From: Ramlibacter aquaticus
GTDB lineage: Bacteria > Pseudomonadota > Gammaproteobacteria > Burkholderiales > Burkholderiaceae_C
DNA: 64,000 nt
Assembly: GCF_015159745.1 (NCBI RefSeq)
Contig: NZ_JADDOJ010000004.1
Coordinates: 1 to 64,000, forward strand
Reading direction: 5' to 3'
Of the stretch, positions 50,982 through 60,146 are shown piece by piece. Numbering within the stretch: position 1 is the stretch's first letter; every line of letters begins with the position of its first letter. The position numbers and the translations under genes were made by a program. The notes below the pieces were generated by a model, which was not told where the DNA came from, searched no databases, and saw only the letters and a list, made by a program, of their open reading frames with translations.

Positions 50982-52502
50982 ATGAACCTGAACGACCCCA
51001 CCGTCGGCGTCGTGGGGACGGGTGCCATGGGCCGGGGAATCGCGCAGATCGCGGCCCAGGCCGGCAGCACCGTCCTGCTCCACGATGCCCAGCCCGCCGC
51101 CGTCGAGAAGGCGCGCACCGAAATCTGTGCCCAATGGGACCGCCTGCTCGAAAAGGGCCGCATGGACGAGGCCGCCGTGCAGGCCTGCAAGCAGCGGCTG
51201 AAGCCGGCCGATGGCCTGCAGGGGCTGGCCAGCTGCGACCTGGTGATCGAAGCCATCGTCGAAAAGCTGGAAGCCAAGAAGTCGCTGTTCGCGCAGCTCG
51301 AGGAGATCCTTCGGCCCGACGCGGTGCTGGCCACCAACACCTCCTCGCTTTCCGTCACCGCGATCGCGGCCGGCCTGAAGGCGCCCCAGCGCGTCGCGGG
51401 CTACCACTTCTTCAACCCGGTGCCGCTGATGAAGGTGGTCGAGGTCATCGCCGGCCTGAAGACCGACCCGGCGGTGTGCGAGGGACTGTCGGCCTTCGCC
51501 CGCAAGATGGGCCACACCCCGGTGCAGGCCCAGGACACCCCCGGCTTCATCGTCAACCACGCCGGCCGCGGCTACGGCACCGAGGCCCTGCGCCTGGTGG
51601 GTGAAGGCGTGGCGGACTTCGCCACGGTAGACCGCATCCTGCGCGACCAGGCCGGCTTCAAGCTCGGCCCCTTCGAGCTGATGGACCTCACCGCGCTGGA
51701 CGTGTCGCACCCGGTCATGGAATCCATCTACCACCAGTACTACGAGGAAGCCCGCTACCGCCCCAGCGTGATCACCGCGCAGCGCCTGGCGGGCGGCGTG
51801 CTGGGACGCAAGACGGCCGACGGCTTCTACCGCTACGAGGGCGGCAAGGCCGTGGTGCCCGCCGAACCGCCGGTGCCGCAGGTGGCGGAGCTGCCGCCCG
51901 TGTGGGTCTCCACCCGCGCTGCGCGCCGGGCCGAGCTGTACCAGCTGCTCAAGGACCTGGGCGCGAAGATCGAGACCGGCCAGTCGCCCTCGCTCCACGC
52001 CCTGACCGTGGTCGCGCCGCTGGGCTTCGACGTCACCACCGTGGCGGTGGTCGAACGGCTGGACCCGGCCCGCACCGTGGGCATCGACATGCTGATCGAC
52101 GACGCGGCCACCAAGCGCCGCGTGCTGGCCACCAACCCGGCCACGCGCGAGGACATGCGCGACGCCGCGCACGCGCTGTTCGCGCGCGACGGCAAGCCGG
52201 TGAGCGTGATCCGCGATTCGGGCGGCTTCGTCACGCAGCGCGTGGTCGCCACCATCGTCAACATCGCCGCGGATATCTGCCAGCAGCGCATCTGCAGCCC
52301 CAAGGACCTGGAGCTGGCCGTGACGCTGGGCCTGGGCTACCCGCTAGGCCCGCTGGCCATGGGCGACCGCTGGGGCCCCTCCAACATCCTCGAGGTGCTC
52401 TTCAACATGCAGACCGTCTACGGCGACCCGCGCTACCGCCCCAGCCCCTGGCTGCGCCGGCGCGGCGCCATCGGCCTGTCGCTGCTGCACGAGGAACCCT
52501 GA
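50982..52502 (+). CDS. 3-hydroxyacyl-CoA dehydrogenase, two-domain (PaaH-like)
   Basis: 506 residues. NAD-binding GVVGTGAMGRGIAQIAAQAG (about 8-27), ATNTSSLSVTAIAAGLKAP, GYHFFNPVPLMKVVEVI with the catalytic His, DTPGFIVNHAGRGYGTEAL, then a second C-terminal 3HCDH domain (about 400-495, DSGGFVTQRVVATIVNIAAD). The size and double C-terminal domain match PaaH-type enzymes. No other paa genes are visible. A CATAAT hexamer ends 6 nt before ATG 50982. enoyl-CoA hydratase follows after 6 nt. Confidence 0.93.
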   Translation: MNLNDPTVGVVGTGAMGRGIAQIAAQAGSTVLLHDAQPAAVEKARTEICAQWDRLLEKGRMDEAAVQACKQRLKPADGLQGLASCDLVIEAIVEKLEAKKSLFAQLEEILRPDAVLATNTSSLSVTAIAAGLKAPQRVAGYHFFNPVPLMKVVEVIAGLKTDPAVCEGLSAFARKMGHTPVQAQDTPGFIVNHAGRGYGTEALRLVGEGVADFATVDRILRDQAGFKLGPFELMDLTALDVSHPVMESIYHQYYEEARYRPSVITAQRLAGGVLGRKTADGFYRYEGGKAVVPAEPPVPQVAELPPVWVSTRAARRAELYQLLKDLGAKIETGQSPSLHALTVVAPLGFDVTTVAVVERLDPARTVGIDMLIDDAATKRRVLATNPATREDMRDAAHALFARDGKPVSVIRDSGGFVTQRVVATIVNIAADICQQRICSPKDLELAVTLGLGYPLGPLAMGDRWGPSNILEVLFNMQTVYGDPRYRPSPWLRRRGAIGLSLLHEEP

Positions 52503-52508
52503 CCCGCC

Positions 52509-53288
52509 ATGGCCGCCGAACTCAAGAGCCGCAGCGAAGGCCGCACCCTGGTGCTGTCCATCAGCAACCCCGAGAACCGCAATGCGCTGGGCCCGGAAAT
52601 CTACGCCGCCGGCGTCGAGGCCCTGAACGCCGCCGACTCCAACCCGGAGGTGCGCAGCGTGGTGATCACGGGCGAAGGCAGCACCTTCTGCGCCGGCGGC
52701 AACCTGCAGCGGCTGCTGGGCAACCGGCAGAAGCCGCCCGAGGTGCAGGCGCAGAGCATCGAGGGCCTGCACGGCTGGATCGAGGCGATCCGCACCTTCC
52801 CCAAGCCCGTGATCGCGGCCGTGGAAGGCGCCGCCGCGGGCGCCGGGTTCTCGCTGGCGCTGGCCTGCGACCTGATCGTCGCGGCCCATGACGCGGTCTT
52901 CGTGATGGCCTACAGCGGCGTGGGCCTCTCGCCCGACGGCGGCGCCAGCTGGTCGCTCGCCCATGCTCTGCCGCGCCAGCTGGCCAGCGAGCTGCTCATG
53001 GGGGGCGAGCGCACCACGGCCGAGCGCCTGCACGCGCTGGGCGTGGTCAACCGCATCGCTGGCAACGGCGAAGCCCTGGCCGAAGCCCTAAACCTGGCCG
53101 AGCGCCTGAACGCGCGCGCGCCCAACGTGATGGCCAGCATCAAGGAATTGCTGGGCGACGCCGACGGCGCGACGCTCAACCGCCACCTGGCGGCCGAGCG
53201 CGACCATTTCGTTCGCAACCTGCACCACCCCAATGCCGGCATCGGCATCGAGGCCTTCCTCGGCAAGCGCAAGCCCGACTACCGGTAG
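52509..53288 (+). CDS. enoyl-CoA hydratase/isomerase family protein
   Basis: 259 residues, crotonase fold. Oxyanion-hole motifs STFCAGGNLQRL and AAVEGAAAGAGFSLALACDLIVAA are clear; the catalytic region shows YSGVGLSPDGGASWSLAHAL with Asp where isomerases of the PaaG type have it, and no classic hydratase Glu pair, so it may be an isomerase. It is coupled with the dehydrogenase upstream, as PaaG-PaaH are. Substrate uncertain. Confidence 0.88.
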   Translation: MAAELKSRSEGRTLVLSISNPENRNALGPEIYAAGVEALNAADSNPEVRSVVITGEGSTFCAGGNLQRLLGNRQKPPEVQAQSIEGLHGWIEAIRTFPKPVIAAVEGAAAGAGFSLALACDLIVAAHDAVFVMAYSGVGLSPDGGASWSLAHALPRQLASELLMGGERTTAERLHALGVVNRIAGNGEALAEALNLAERLNARAPNVMASIKELLGDADGATLNRHLAAERDHFVRNLHHPNAGIGIEAFLGKRKPDYR

Positions 53289-53341
53289 CCGGGTCCCACA
53301 GGCGACAGCCCCTGCCGCGGCAGTCACTCAAACGACAGACC

Positions 53342-54061
53342 ATGGACGACCCCATTCTTACCATCGAGGAACGCGAGGCGATCAATTCCGGTCGCTGGTT
53401 TTCCCAACTCTCACCGTCCCTGCGCCACGACATCCTGCGATGCGCCTACGTCAAACGCTACAAGGACGCCGACCTGATCTGCGCGCGCGGCGACCCGGCC
53501 GAGGCGTGGAGCGCGGTGGCGCGCGGCGCCGTGCGCGTGAGCTCGACCTCGATCACCGGCAAGCAGGTCACGCTGACCTACGTGGAGCCGGGGGTCTGGT
53601 TCGGCGACGTGGCGATCTTCGACGGCGAGCGCCGCACGCACGATGCCTTCGCGCATGGCGAAACCACCCTGCTCTCGGTCTCGCGCGGCGACTTGCGCAA
53701 GATCCTGTCGCAGCACGTGGAGCTGTACGAGGCGCTCATGTTCCTTCAGGCGCGGCGCATACGCACCCTGTTCGGCCTGGTGGAAGACCTCAACACCCTG
53801 CCGCTGCGCGCGCGCCTGGCCAAGCAGCTCACCCACCTGGTGCGCAGCTACGGTGTGCCCTCGCTGGCCGATGGGCGCGAGGTGCGCATCGGCCTGCAGC
53901 TGGCGCAGGAGGAGCTGGCGCACCTGCTGGGCGCCTCGCGCCAGCGCGTGAACCAGGAGCTCAAGACCCTGGAGCGCGAAGAGGTCATCCGCATCGAGCC
54001 GGGCGGCCTGGTGGTGCGCAACCGCGATGCCCTGATGCGCATCATCGAAGCCGACAACTAG
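53342..54061 (+). CDS. Crp/Fnr family transcriptional regulator
   Basis: 239 residues. A cNMP-binding-like beta-roll (about 25-140: GDPAEAWSAVARGAVRVSST, PGVWFGDVAIFDGERRTHDA), dimer helix (about 140-165) and winged helix (about 180-230: LAQEELAHLLGASRQRVNQE followed by LKTLE). No FNR-type N-terminal cysteine cluster. Its effector is unknown. It lies between the enoyl-CoA hydratase and the kinase/ACAD pair, on the same strand and 16 nt before the latter, so it likely controls this acyl-CoA group. Confidence 0.92.
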   Translation: MDDPILTIEEREAINSGRWFSQLSPSLRHDILRCAYVKRYKDADLICARGDPAEAWSAVARGAVRVSSTSITGKQVTLTYVEPGVWFGDVAIFDGERRTHDAFAHGETTLLSVSRGDLRKILSQHVELYEALMFLQARRIRTLFGLVEDLNTLPLRARLAKQLTHLVRSYGVPSLADGREVRIGLQLAQEELAHLLGASRQRVNQELKTLEREEVIRIEPGGLVVRNRDALMRIIEADN

Positions 54062-54076
54062 AACACGAGACCCTGC

Positions 54077-55180
54077 ATGTCTGAATTCGATCACTTCATC
54101 GGCACGCGCGAAGTCGCGGAGAAGCACCGCTTCGACGTCGCCGCCCTTGAGAAATGGCTCAGCGGACGGCTCCCGGGCTTCCGCGGCCCGCTCCAGGTGG
54201 AGATGTTCAAGGGCGGGCAGTCCAACCCGACCTACAAGCTGCTCACGCCCGAGCGCAGCTACGTGATGCGCGCCAAGCCCGGCCCGGTGGCCAAGCTGCT
54301 GCCCTCCGCACACGCGATCGAGCGCGAATTCGCGGTGATGTCGGGGCTGGCGGGCACAGGCGTGCCGGTGCCCAGGATGCACGTGCTGTGCGAGGACGAG
54401 GAGGTCATCGGCCGCGCGTTCTACGTGATGGAGTTCATGCAGGGCCGCGTGCTCTGGGACCAGGCCTTGCCCGGCATGACGCAGGCCCAGCGCGGCGAGA
54501 TCTACGACGAGATGAACCGCGTCATCGCGGCGCTGCACACTGTCGACTTCGCCAAGCAGGGGCTGGCGGGCTACGGCAAGCCCGGCAACTACTTCGAGCG
54601 CCAGATCGGCCGCTGGACCAAGCAGTACAAGGCGTCCACGGACGGCGCCGGCCCCATGTCGCAGCCCATCCCGGCGATGGAAAAGCTGGTCGAGTGGCTG
54701 CCTGCCCACATCCCGGCGGCCGCGCGCGACGAAAGCAAGATTTCCATCGTGCACGGCGACTACCGGCTGGACAACCTGATGTTCGACGCGCAGCAGCCGC
54801 GCATCATCGCCGTGCTGGACTGGGAGCTGTCCACGCTGGGGCATCCGCTGGCCGACTTCAGCTACCACTGCATGGCCTGGCACATTCCGCACGGCTCCTT
54901 CCGGGGCATCGGCGGGCTGGACCTGCCCGGCCTGGGCATCCCGGCCGAAGACGACTACATGCGCCGCTACTGCGACCGCACGGGCCTGGCCACGGTGGAC
55001 GAACTCAAGGCCGACTGGAACTTCTACCTGGCCTACAACATGTTCAGGATCGCCGCGATCCTGCAGGGAATCGCCAAGCGCGTGGAGGCGGGCACCGCCT
55101 CCAGCGCCCAGGCCGCCGCATCCGGCGCCAGCGCACGGCCCATGGCCGAGCTGGCCTGGGAATTCGCCCAGAAAGCTTGA
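54077..55180 (+). CDS. APH-like phosphotransferase family protein (ACAD10/11-kinase type)
   Basis: 367 residues. Kinase-like fold: [21 protein letters not shown] with nucleotide loop and [19 protein letters not shown], then the catalytic [14 protein letters not shown] (Asp about 236) and [19 protein letters not shown] (metal Asp about 257). It equals the N-terminal kinase domain of human ACAD10/11 and the LvaA kinase of Pseudomonas. Those phosphorylate 4-hydroxyacyl-CoAs before elimination by a partner dehydrogenase. The acyl-CoA dehydrogenase is 30 nt downstream. Confidence 0.9.
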   Translation: MSEFDHFIGTREVAEKHRFDVAALEKWLSGRLPGFRGPLQVEMFKGGQSNPTYKLLTPERSYVMRAKPGPVAKLLPSAHAIEREFAVMSGLAGTGVPVPRMHVLCEDEEVIGRAFYVMEFMQGRVLWDQALPGMTQAQRGEIYDEMNRVIAALHTVDFAKQGLAGYGKPGNYFERQIGRWTKQYKASTDGAGPMSQPIPAMEKLVEWLPAHIPAAARDESKISIVHGDYRLDNLMFDAQQPRIIAVLDWELSTLGHPLADFSYHCMAWHIPHGSFRGIGGLDLPGLGIPAEDDYMRRYCDRTGLATVDELKADWNFYLAYNMFRIAAILQGIAKRVEAGTASSAQAAASGASARPMAELAWEFAQKA

Positions 55181-55209
55181 GACCACCGGGCATCAACGAG
55201 GAAGACAAG

Positions 55210-56484
55210 ATGGACTTCGATTACTCCCCCAAGACGCGTGAACTGCAGGCCCGCCTGAAGAAGTTCATGAACGACCACATCTACCCGGCCGAAAAGGAAG
55301 TCGAGGCGGAACTCGAGGCCAACACCAAGGCCGGCAAGCGCTGGACGCCGCTGCAGACCATCGAGAAGCTCAAGCCCAAGGCCCGGGCCGCCGGCCTGTG
55401 GAACCTGTTCCTGCCCGTGGACAGCGCGCAGGCCTCGGGCTACGACGGCGCCGGCCTGACCAACCAGGAGTACGCGCCGCTGGCCGAGATCATGGGCGCG
55501 GTGCCCTGGTCCAGCGAGGTGTTCAACTGCTCGGCGCCCGACACCGGCAACATGGAGACCATCGCCCGCTACGGCTCGCCCGAGCTGCGCGCGCTCTGGC
55601 TCAAGCCCCTGCTGGAAGGCGAGATCCGTTCGGCCTTCGCGATGACCGAGCCGGAGGTCGCCTCCTCGGACGCGACCAATATCTGCACCCGCATCGAGCG
55701 CCAGGGCGACGAGTACGTGATCAACGGCCACAAGTGGTGGATCTCCGGCGCCGGCGACCCGCGCTGCCAGGTCTTCATCACCATGGGCAAGACCGACCCG
55801 GAAGCGCCCCGCCACTCGCAGCAGAGCATGATCATCGTGCCCGCCAACACCCCCGGCATCCGCATCGTGCGGCCGCTGACGGTGATGGGCTACGACGACG
55901 CGCCGCACGGCCACGTGGAGATGTATTTCGAGAACGTGCGCGTGCCGGCCGCCAACATCCTGCTGGGTGAGGGCCGTGGCTTCGAGATCGCCCAGGGCCG
56001 CCTGGGCCCCGGCCGCATCCACCACTGCATGCGCCTGATCGGCCTGGCCGAGCGCGCGCTGGAACTGATGTGCCGCCGCGCCCTCTCGCGCACCGCCTTC
56101 GGCAAGACCGTGGCGCAGCAGAGCGTGACGCAGGAGCGCATCGCCGAGGCGCGCTGCAAGATCGACATGGCGCGCCTGCTCACCCTGAAGGCCGCCTGGA
56201 TGATGGACACCGCAGGCAACAAGGTCGCCCGCACCGAGATCGCGATGATCAAGGTGGTGGCGCCCAACATGGCCCTGGACGTGATCGACTGGGCGATGCA
56301 GGTGCACGGCGGCGGCGGCATGAGCGGTGACTTCCCGCTCGCCTCGGCCTGGGCGCATGCCCGCACGCTGCGCTTCGCCGACGGCCCGGACGAAGTGCAC
56401 CGCGCCGCCATCGCCAAGTGGGAGCTGGGCAAGTACGGCGCCTACGGCGCCGACGCCCAGGTGCCGGTCACGCGCGGCGGCTGA
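55210..56484 (+). CDS. acyl-CoA dehydrogenase (ACAD10/11-like)
   Basis: 424 residues. Typical ACAD regions: [81 protein letters not shown] and the C-terminal [20 protein letters not shown]. No canonical catalytic Glu is obvious at the usual C-terminal spot, which is also the case in ACAD11-like proteins acting on phosphorylated substrates. It pairs with the kinase upstream, forming as two genes what is one fused protein in animals. Confidence 0.92.
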   Translation: MDFDYSPKTRELQARLKKFMNDHIYPAEKEVEAELEANTKAGKRWTPLQTIEKLKPKARAAGLWNLFLPVDSAQASGYDGAGLTNQEYAPLAEIMGAVPWSSEVFNCSAPDTGNMETIARYGSPELRALWLKPLLEGEIRSAFAMTEPEVASSDATNICTRIERQGDEYVINGHKWWISGAGDPRCQVFITMGKTDPEAPRHSQQSMIIVPANTPGIRIVRPLTVMGYDDAPHGHVEMYFENVRVPAANILLGEGRGFEIAQGRLGPGRIHHCMRLIGLAERALELMCRRALSRTAFGKTVAQQSVTQERIAEARCKIDMARLLTLKAAWMMDTAGNKVARTEIAMIKVVAPNMALDVIDWAMQVHGGGGMSGDFPLASAWAHARTLRFADGPDEVHRAAIAKWELGKYGAYGADAQVPVTRGG

Positions 56485-56523
56485 GCGCCCGCGCCCTGGC
56501 CCTGCGGGGCCGGGGCGGGCGGA

Positions 56524-57213
56524 TCACCCCGGAAAGGCGGCCAGCGCGCGCTCGCAGGCCGCGCTGAAGACCGCCGAGGCGTGCTGCAGCGTGGGCAGCC
56601 GCGCCGGGTTCAGGGCCATGCGCAGGTAAGCCTTGCCGTTCATCACCAGCAGCAGCATCGGGTCTTCCGGCGACGGGCCGGGCTGCGGCCAGTGCATCAG
56701 GCTGTCGGCCAGAGACGCATCCAGCAGCGCCTGCGCGGTTTCGCGCCGGTCCGACAGCACGCTGAAACGCTTCCAGAACTCGATGGGCAGGGTGTCCCAG
56801 CCCACCTCGTCGTAGATGGAGAGCCAGCGCATTTCCTCGGGCATGGACGAATCCAGCGAGGTCTGCAGGCTGTCGGTGTACATCCGGTAGGCCTGGCGCT
56901 CCAGCTGGTCCTTCAGGGCGCGGTTGATCACCAGCACGGCCACCCCAGGCGCCAGGCCCAGTTCGGCCCGCGCACGCAGCTCGTCATGGTTGCGGATGTA
57001 GCCGCGGGTGGACGGGCCGATCTGCAGGCGCCAGGGCCGCCCCTGCACCTGCCCCTCCAGCGTCATGCCTTGCCCGGCATCGGCACGCAGGTCCCAGCCC
57101 TGGCTCGCCGCCCATTGGGAGACGGGGCCCAGCGCCGACGGCGCAGCGGCCGACGGCTTGCCTCCCGCCAGGTCGTTCGACCGGCCGAAGGCTTTCTTGA
57201 TGCGATCGAACAT
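56524..57213 (-). CDS. conserved hypothetical protein
   Basis: 229 residues with no signal peptide. N-terminus MFDRIKKAFGRSND, then a mixed alpha/beta domain: GWDLRADAGQGMTLEGQVQG, LQIGPSTRGYIRNHDELRARAEL, GWDTLPIEFWKRFSVLSDRR and LLVMNGKAYLRMALNPARLP. I do not recognise a family. GGGATTC precedes ATG 57213; a longer open frame upstream is unsupported. The H-NS-like gene is 34 nt upstream on the same strand. Confidence 0.75.
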   Translation of the reverse strand: MFDRIKKAFGRSNDLAGGKPSAAAPSALGPVSQWAASQGWDLRADAGQGMTLEGQVQGRPWRLQIGPSTRGYIRNHDELRARAELGLAPGVAVLVINRALKDQLERQAYRMYTDSLQTSLDSSMPEEMRWLSIYDEVGWDTLPIEFWKRFSVLSDRRETAQALLDASLADSLMHWPQPGPSPEDPMLLLVMNGKAYLRMALNPARLPTLQHASAVFSAACERALAAFPG

Positions 57214-57247
57214 GAATCCCGTACGGGACTTCGGCAGGCGGCGGGCG

Positions 57248-57556
57248 TCAGCGGATCGCGAAATCGTCGCGCGACTTGCCGCGCAGCCAGGCCGGCTCGC
57301 GGCCGCGGCCCGACCAGGTCTGGCCGGTGGCGGGGTCACGGTACTTGGGCGCCACGCGGGTGCCGGCGCTGGGGCTGGCACCGCGCGGCTTGCGGCCCTT
57401 GCGGCCACTGCCGAAGATGTCTTCAGCGGACAGGCCATGCTGCTCCACCATCGCGCGCACGGCACGGACGGCGTCGGAGCGCTCGGCATCGCGCGCGGCC
57501 GCGATCTGGGCCTCGATCTCTTGCTTCTGTTTCAGGAGTTCAGCGACAGTTGCCAT
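57248..57556 (-). CDS. H-NS family nucleoid protein
   Basis: 102 residues. An N-terminal coiled coil (TVAELLKQKQEIEAQIAAAR) for oligomerisation, a linker with a basic patch GRKGRKPRG and a C-terminal DNA-binding domain with the core YRDPATGQTWSGRGREPAWL. This is the betaproteobacterial (Bv3F-type) H-NS. It silences AT-rich DNA. AAAGGA is 6 nt before ATG 57556, and TAGAAT lies about 22 nt upstream. Confidence 0.93.
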   Translation of the reverse strand: MATVAELLKQKQEIEAQIAAARDAERSDAVRAVRAMVEQHGLSAEDIFGSGRKGRKPRGASPSAGTRVAPKYRDPATGQTWSGRGREPAWLRGKSRDDFAIR

Positions 57557-57637
57557 GGTTGTCCTTTCGTGCGGCGATTCTAAACGCCGGTCTGCTGCGA
57601 GCCGCATCCATGGCACGAATATTGCCGCGATGACTGC

Positions 57638-58864
57638 ATGCAAACAGCCGTCACTCCCCCGGCCGCACGGCGGCGCCGGCCGCTGGATCCGCTGCGCCAG
57701 GGCCAGCTCGAACTGCTGCTCGAATCCACCGGGGAAGGCGTGTTCGGCATCGACCTGGCGGGCAACTGCACCTTCATCAACCAGGCCGCGGCACGCATGC
57801 TGGGCTGGACACAGGACCAGGTGCTGGGCCGCAACATGCACGAACTGACCCACCACTCCCACGCCAACGGACAGCCCTACCCCACGCAGGACTGCCCCAT
57901 CTTCAACGCCTTCCGCAGCGGCCTGCCCTGCCGCATCGACACCGAGGTGTTCTGGGACCGGACGCACCGGCCCTTCCCGGTCGAATATTCCAGCCACCCG
58001 CTGCTGGACGGCGGGGAGGTGCTGGGCGCGGTGGTCACCTTCTCCGACATCACCGGCAGGCGCCAGGCCGCCCGGGCGCTGCAGCAGGCCCACGACGAAC
58101 TGGCGCGCGCCAACGACGAGCTCGAGGCGCGCGTGGCCGAGCGCACGCAGGCGCTGTCCGTGGCGCTGGGCGAGTTGCGCGAACTGGCCGCCTACTCCGA
58201 ATCCGTGCGCGAGGAGGAGCGCACCCGCATCGCCCGCGAGGTCCATGACGAACTGGGCAGCCTGCTGGTGGCGCTGAAGATGGATGTGAACTGGATGGAC
58301 AAGCGCCTGGGCGAACAGGGCCAGCGCAGCCCGCACGAGGCCGAGGCCATGCGCAGCCGTCTGCAGTCCAAGTGCCGCAACATGAGCCGGCTGATCGAGG
58401 CCGCGGTCGACAACGTGGGCCGCATCATCACCGACCTGCGTCCCAGCATCCTGGACCACCAGGGCCTGTGGGCGGCGCTGGAATGGCAGGCGCGCGACTT
58501 CGCGCAGTCGGCCGAGCTCTCGCTCGCCTGGGCGATGCACGGCACCGCGGGGCTGCACCTGCCCGAACCCCAGGCGATGGCCGTGTTCCGCATCTTCCAG
58601 GAGATGCTCAGCAACGTGGGGCGCCATGCGCAGGCAGGCGCGCTGGACGTGCGCATCACCGTGCGGGCCGGCACGCTGCGGCTGCAGGTGCGCGACGACG
58701 GCCGGGGCGCGCCGGCGCAGGCCTTCCAGGCCCCGACGGCCTACGGCGTCATGGGCATGCGCGAACGCGCCCGTCATTTCGGCGGCGAGGTCACGATCCA
58801 GAGCGGGCCCGGCCGTGGCACCCGCGTGGCGCTGCGCATGCCCTTGCGGGGCGCGGCGCCATGA
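57638..58864 (+). CDS. PAS-domain histidine kinase (NarX-like HisKA_3)
   Basis: 408 residues, without transmembrane helices. A PAS domain (about 20-150: LLLESTGEGVFGIDLAGNCT, AARMLGWTQDQVLGRNMHEL, HPLLDGGEVLGAVVTFSDIT), a coiled coil (150-190), HisKA_3 with phospho-acceptor His203 in REVHDELGS, and an HATPase_c with NVGRHA, VRDDGRGAP and YGVMGMRERAR. So it senses an internal signal through PAS, with cysteines in CPIF and CRID possibly redox-relevant. It overlaps its response regulator by ATGA. Confidence 0.93.
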   Translation: MQTAVTPPAARRRRPLDPLRQGQLELLLESTGEGVFGIDLAGNCTFINQAAARMLGWTQDQVLGRNMHELTHHSHANGQPYPTQDCPIFNAFRSGLPCRIDTEVFWDRTHRPFPVEYSSHPLLDGGEVLGAVVTFSDITGRRQAARALQQAHDELARANDELEARVAERTQALSVALGELRELAAYSESVREEERTRIAREVHDELGSLLVALKMDVNWMDKRLGEQGQRSPHEAEAMRSRLQSKCRNMSRLIEAAVDNVGRIITDLRPSILDHQGLWAALEWQARDFAQSAELSLAWAMHGTAGLHLPEPQAMAVFRIFQEMLSNVGRHAQAGALDVRITVRAGTLRLQVRDDGRGAPAQAFQAPTAYGVMGMRERARHFGGEVTIQSGPGRGTRVALRMPLRGAAP

Positions 58865-59517
58865 TCCGGGTGCTGATCGGCGACGACCACCGCGTGGTGC
58901 GCGAGGGCCTGAAACAGGTGCTGGCGGACGCCGAGGACGTGCGGGTGCAGGCCGAGGTCAGCAGCGGCCCCGAGGTGCTGGCGAAGGTGGCGGCCTGCGG
59001 CGGCACGGCCGGCCTGGACCTGGTGCTGCTGGACATCGCCCTGCCCGGCCTGGACGGCCTGGAAGTGCTGCAGGCGCTGCGCCGTGACCACCCCGGCCTG
59101 CCGGTGCTGATGCTCAGCACCTACCCGGAAGGCCAGTACGCGGTGCGCTGCATCCAGCTGGGCGCCGGCGGCTACCTCAACAAGAGCGCGGACCCCGACG
59201 ACATGGTGGCGGCGGTGCGCAAGGTGGCGGCCGGCGGCCGTTACCTGACGGCCGCCACGGCCGAAGCGCTGGCGGCCTCCGTCTGGGCGGGTGCCGGCAA
59301 GGCCGGCGGCGTCGAAGCCCTGTCGCACCGCGAACACCAGGTCTTCCGCCTGCTCACCGAAGGCATGACCGTGAGCGAAATTGGTGCACGCCTCAAGCTG
59401 GCGCCCAACACCGTGAGCACCTACCGGACGCGCGTGCTGGAAAAGACGGGCGCCCGCAACGACGTGGAACTGGCGCTGTACGCGGAGCGCCTGGCCCGCA
59501 GCGGCCTGGCCCGCTGA
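58861..59517 (+). CDS. NarL/FixJ-family response regulator
   Basis: 218 residues. Receiver domain with phospho-acceptor Asp58 in LLDIALPGLDGLE, GDDHRVVREGL at the start and Lys about 110 in YLNKSADPDDM. LuxR-type helix-turn-helix (about 150-210: LSHREHQVFRLLTEGMTVSE, LAPNTVSTYRTRVLEKTGAR). It is coupled to the kinase. cynS begins 154 nt downstream on the same strand, so it is a candidate regulator of the cyanase/ABC genes. Confidence 0.94.
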   Translation: MIRVLIGDDHRVVREGLKQVLADAEDVRVQAEVSSGPEVLAKVAACGGTAGLDLVLLDIALPGLDGLEVLQALRRDHPGLPVLMLSTYPEGQYAVRCIQLGAGGYLNKSADPDDMVAAVRKVAAGGRYLTAATAEALAASVWAGAGKAGGVEALSHREHQVFRLLTEGMTVSEIGARLKLAPNTVSTYRTRVLEKTGARNDVELALYAERLARSGLAR

Positions 59518-59528
59518 TGCGCCGGGCC

Positions 59529-59548
59529 GTGTAGGGCTGGCACTACAC
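59529..59548. repeat. inverted repeat between regulator and cynS
   Basis: GTGTAG (59529-59534) and CTACAC (59543-59548) around 8 nt. It could be the operator of the adjacent NarL-type regulator, or a weak hairpin after its gene. No T-run. Confidence 0.4.
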
Positions 59549-59671
59549 GCTGTCGCCGCAGCCCCCGCGATCTTGCGCACCCGACCCCCTGCCGGCCCGG
59601 GCTGGTCCGCAGCTTGCGTAGGCCTCCCTATCGCGTCTGCCTTTTTCCCCATTTTCGACAACGGAGTCCCC

Positions 59672-60115
59672 ATGAACCGCAACGACGTCACCGAGAAGAT
59701 CATCGCCACCAAGGTGTCCAAAGGCCTCAAGTGGGAGGACATCGCCAAGAAGGTCGGCCTCAGCAAGGAGTGGGTCACGGCCGGCTGCCTGGGCCAGATG
59801 ACCTTCGACGAGAAGCAGGCCAAGGTGCTGGGCCGCATCTTCGGCCTCAACGCCGAGGAGCAGAAGTGGCTGCAGGTGGTGCCGTACAAGGGCTCGCTGC
59901 CCACCCCCGTGCCCACCGACCCGCTGATCTACCGCTGGTACGAGATCGTCAGCGTCTACGGCACCACGATCAAGGAATTGATCCACGAGGAATTCGGCGA
60001 CGGGATCATGAGTGCGATCGACTTCAGCATGGACATCGTGCGCCAGCCCGATCCCAAGGGCGACCGCGTCAACGTGGTGCTCTCGGGCAAGTTCCTGCCC
60101 TACAAGCAGTACTGA
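59672..60115 (+). CDS. cynS: cyanate hydratase (cyanase)
   Basis: 147 residues. N-terminal helix-turn-helix-like domain (LKWEDIAKKVGLSKEWVTAG) and C-terminal catalytic domain with Arg88 and Glu91 in YRWYEIVSVYGTT and Ser114 in GDGIMSAIDFS, the conserved triad. It converts cyanate and bicarbonate to CO2 and carbamate/ammonia. CGGAG precedes ATG 59672. Instead of the usual cynT/cynX partners, a peptide-type ABC transporter follows 31 nt downstream. Confidence 0.96.
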   Translation: MNRNDVTEKIIATKVSKGLKWEDIAKKVGLSKEWVTAGCLGQMTFDEKQAKVLGRIFGLNAEEQKWLQVVPYKGSLPTPVPTDPLIYRWYEIVSVYGTTIKELIHEEFGDGIMSAIDFSMDIVRQPDPKGDRVNVVLSGKFLPYKQY

Positions 60116-60146
60116 TCTTCATCCACCCCCCGCCCCGAGGATCACG

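Noticed and set aside
49682-51358. 558-codon minus-strand frame opposite the MFS gene
   Set aside because: Low-complexity Gly/Gln/His-rich shadow; the plus strand encodes a clear 12-helix transporter.
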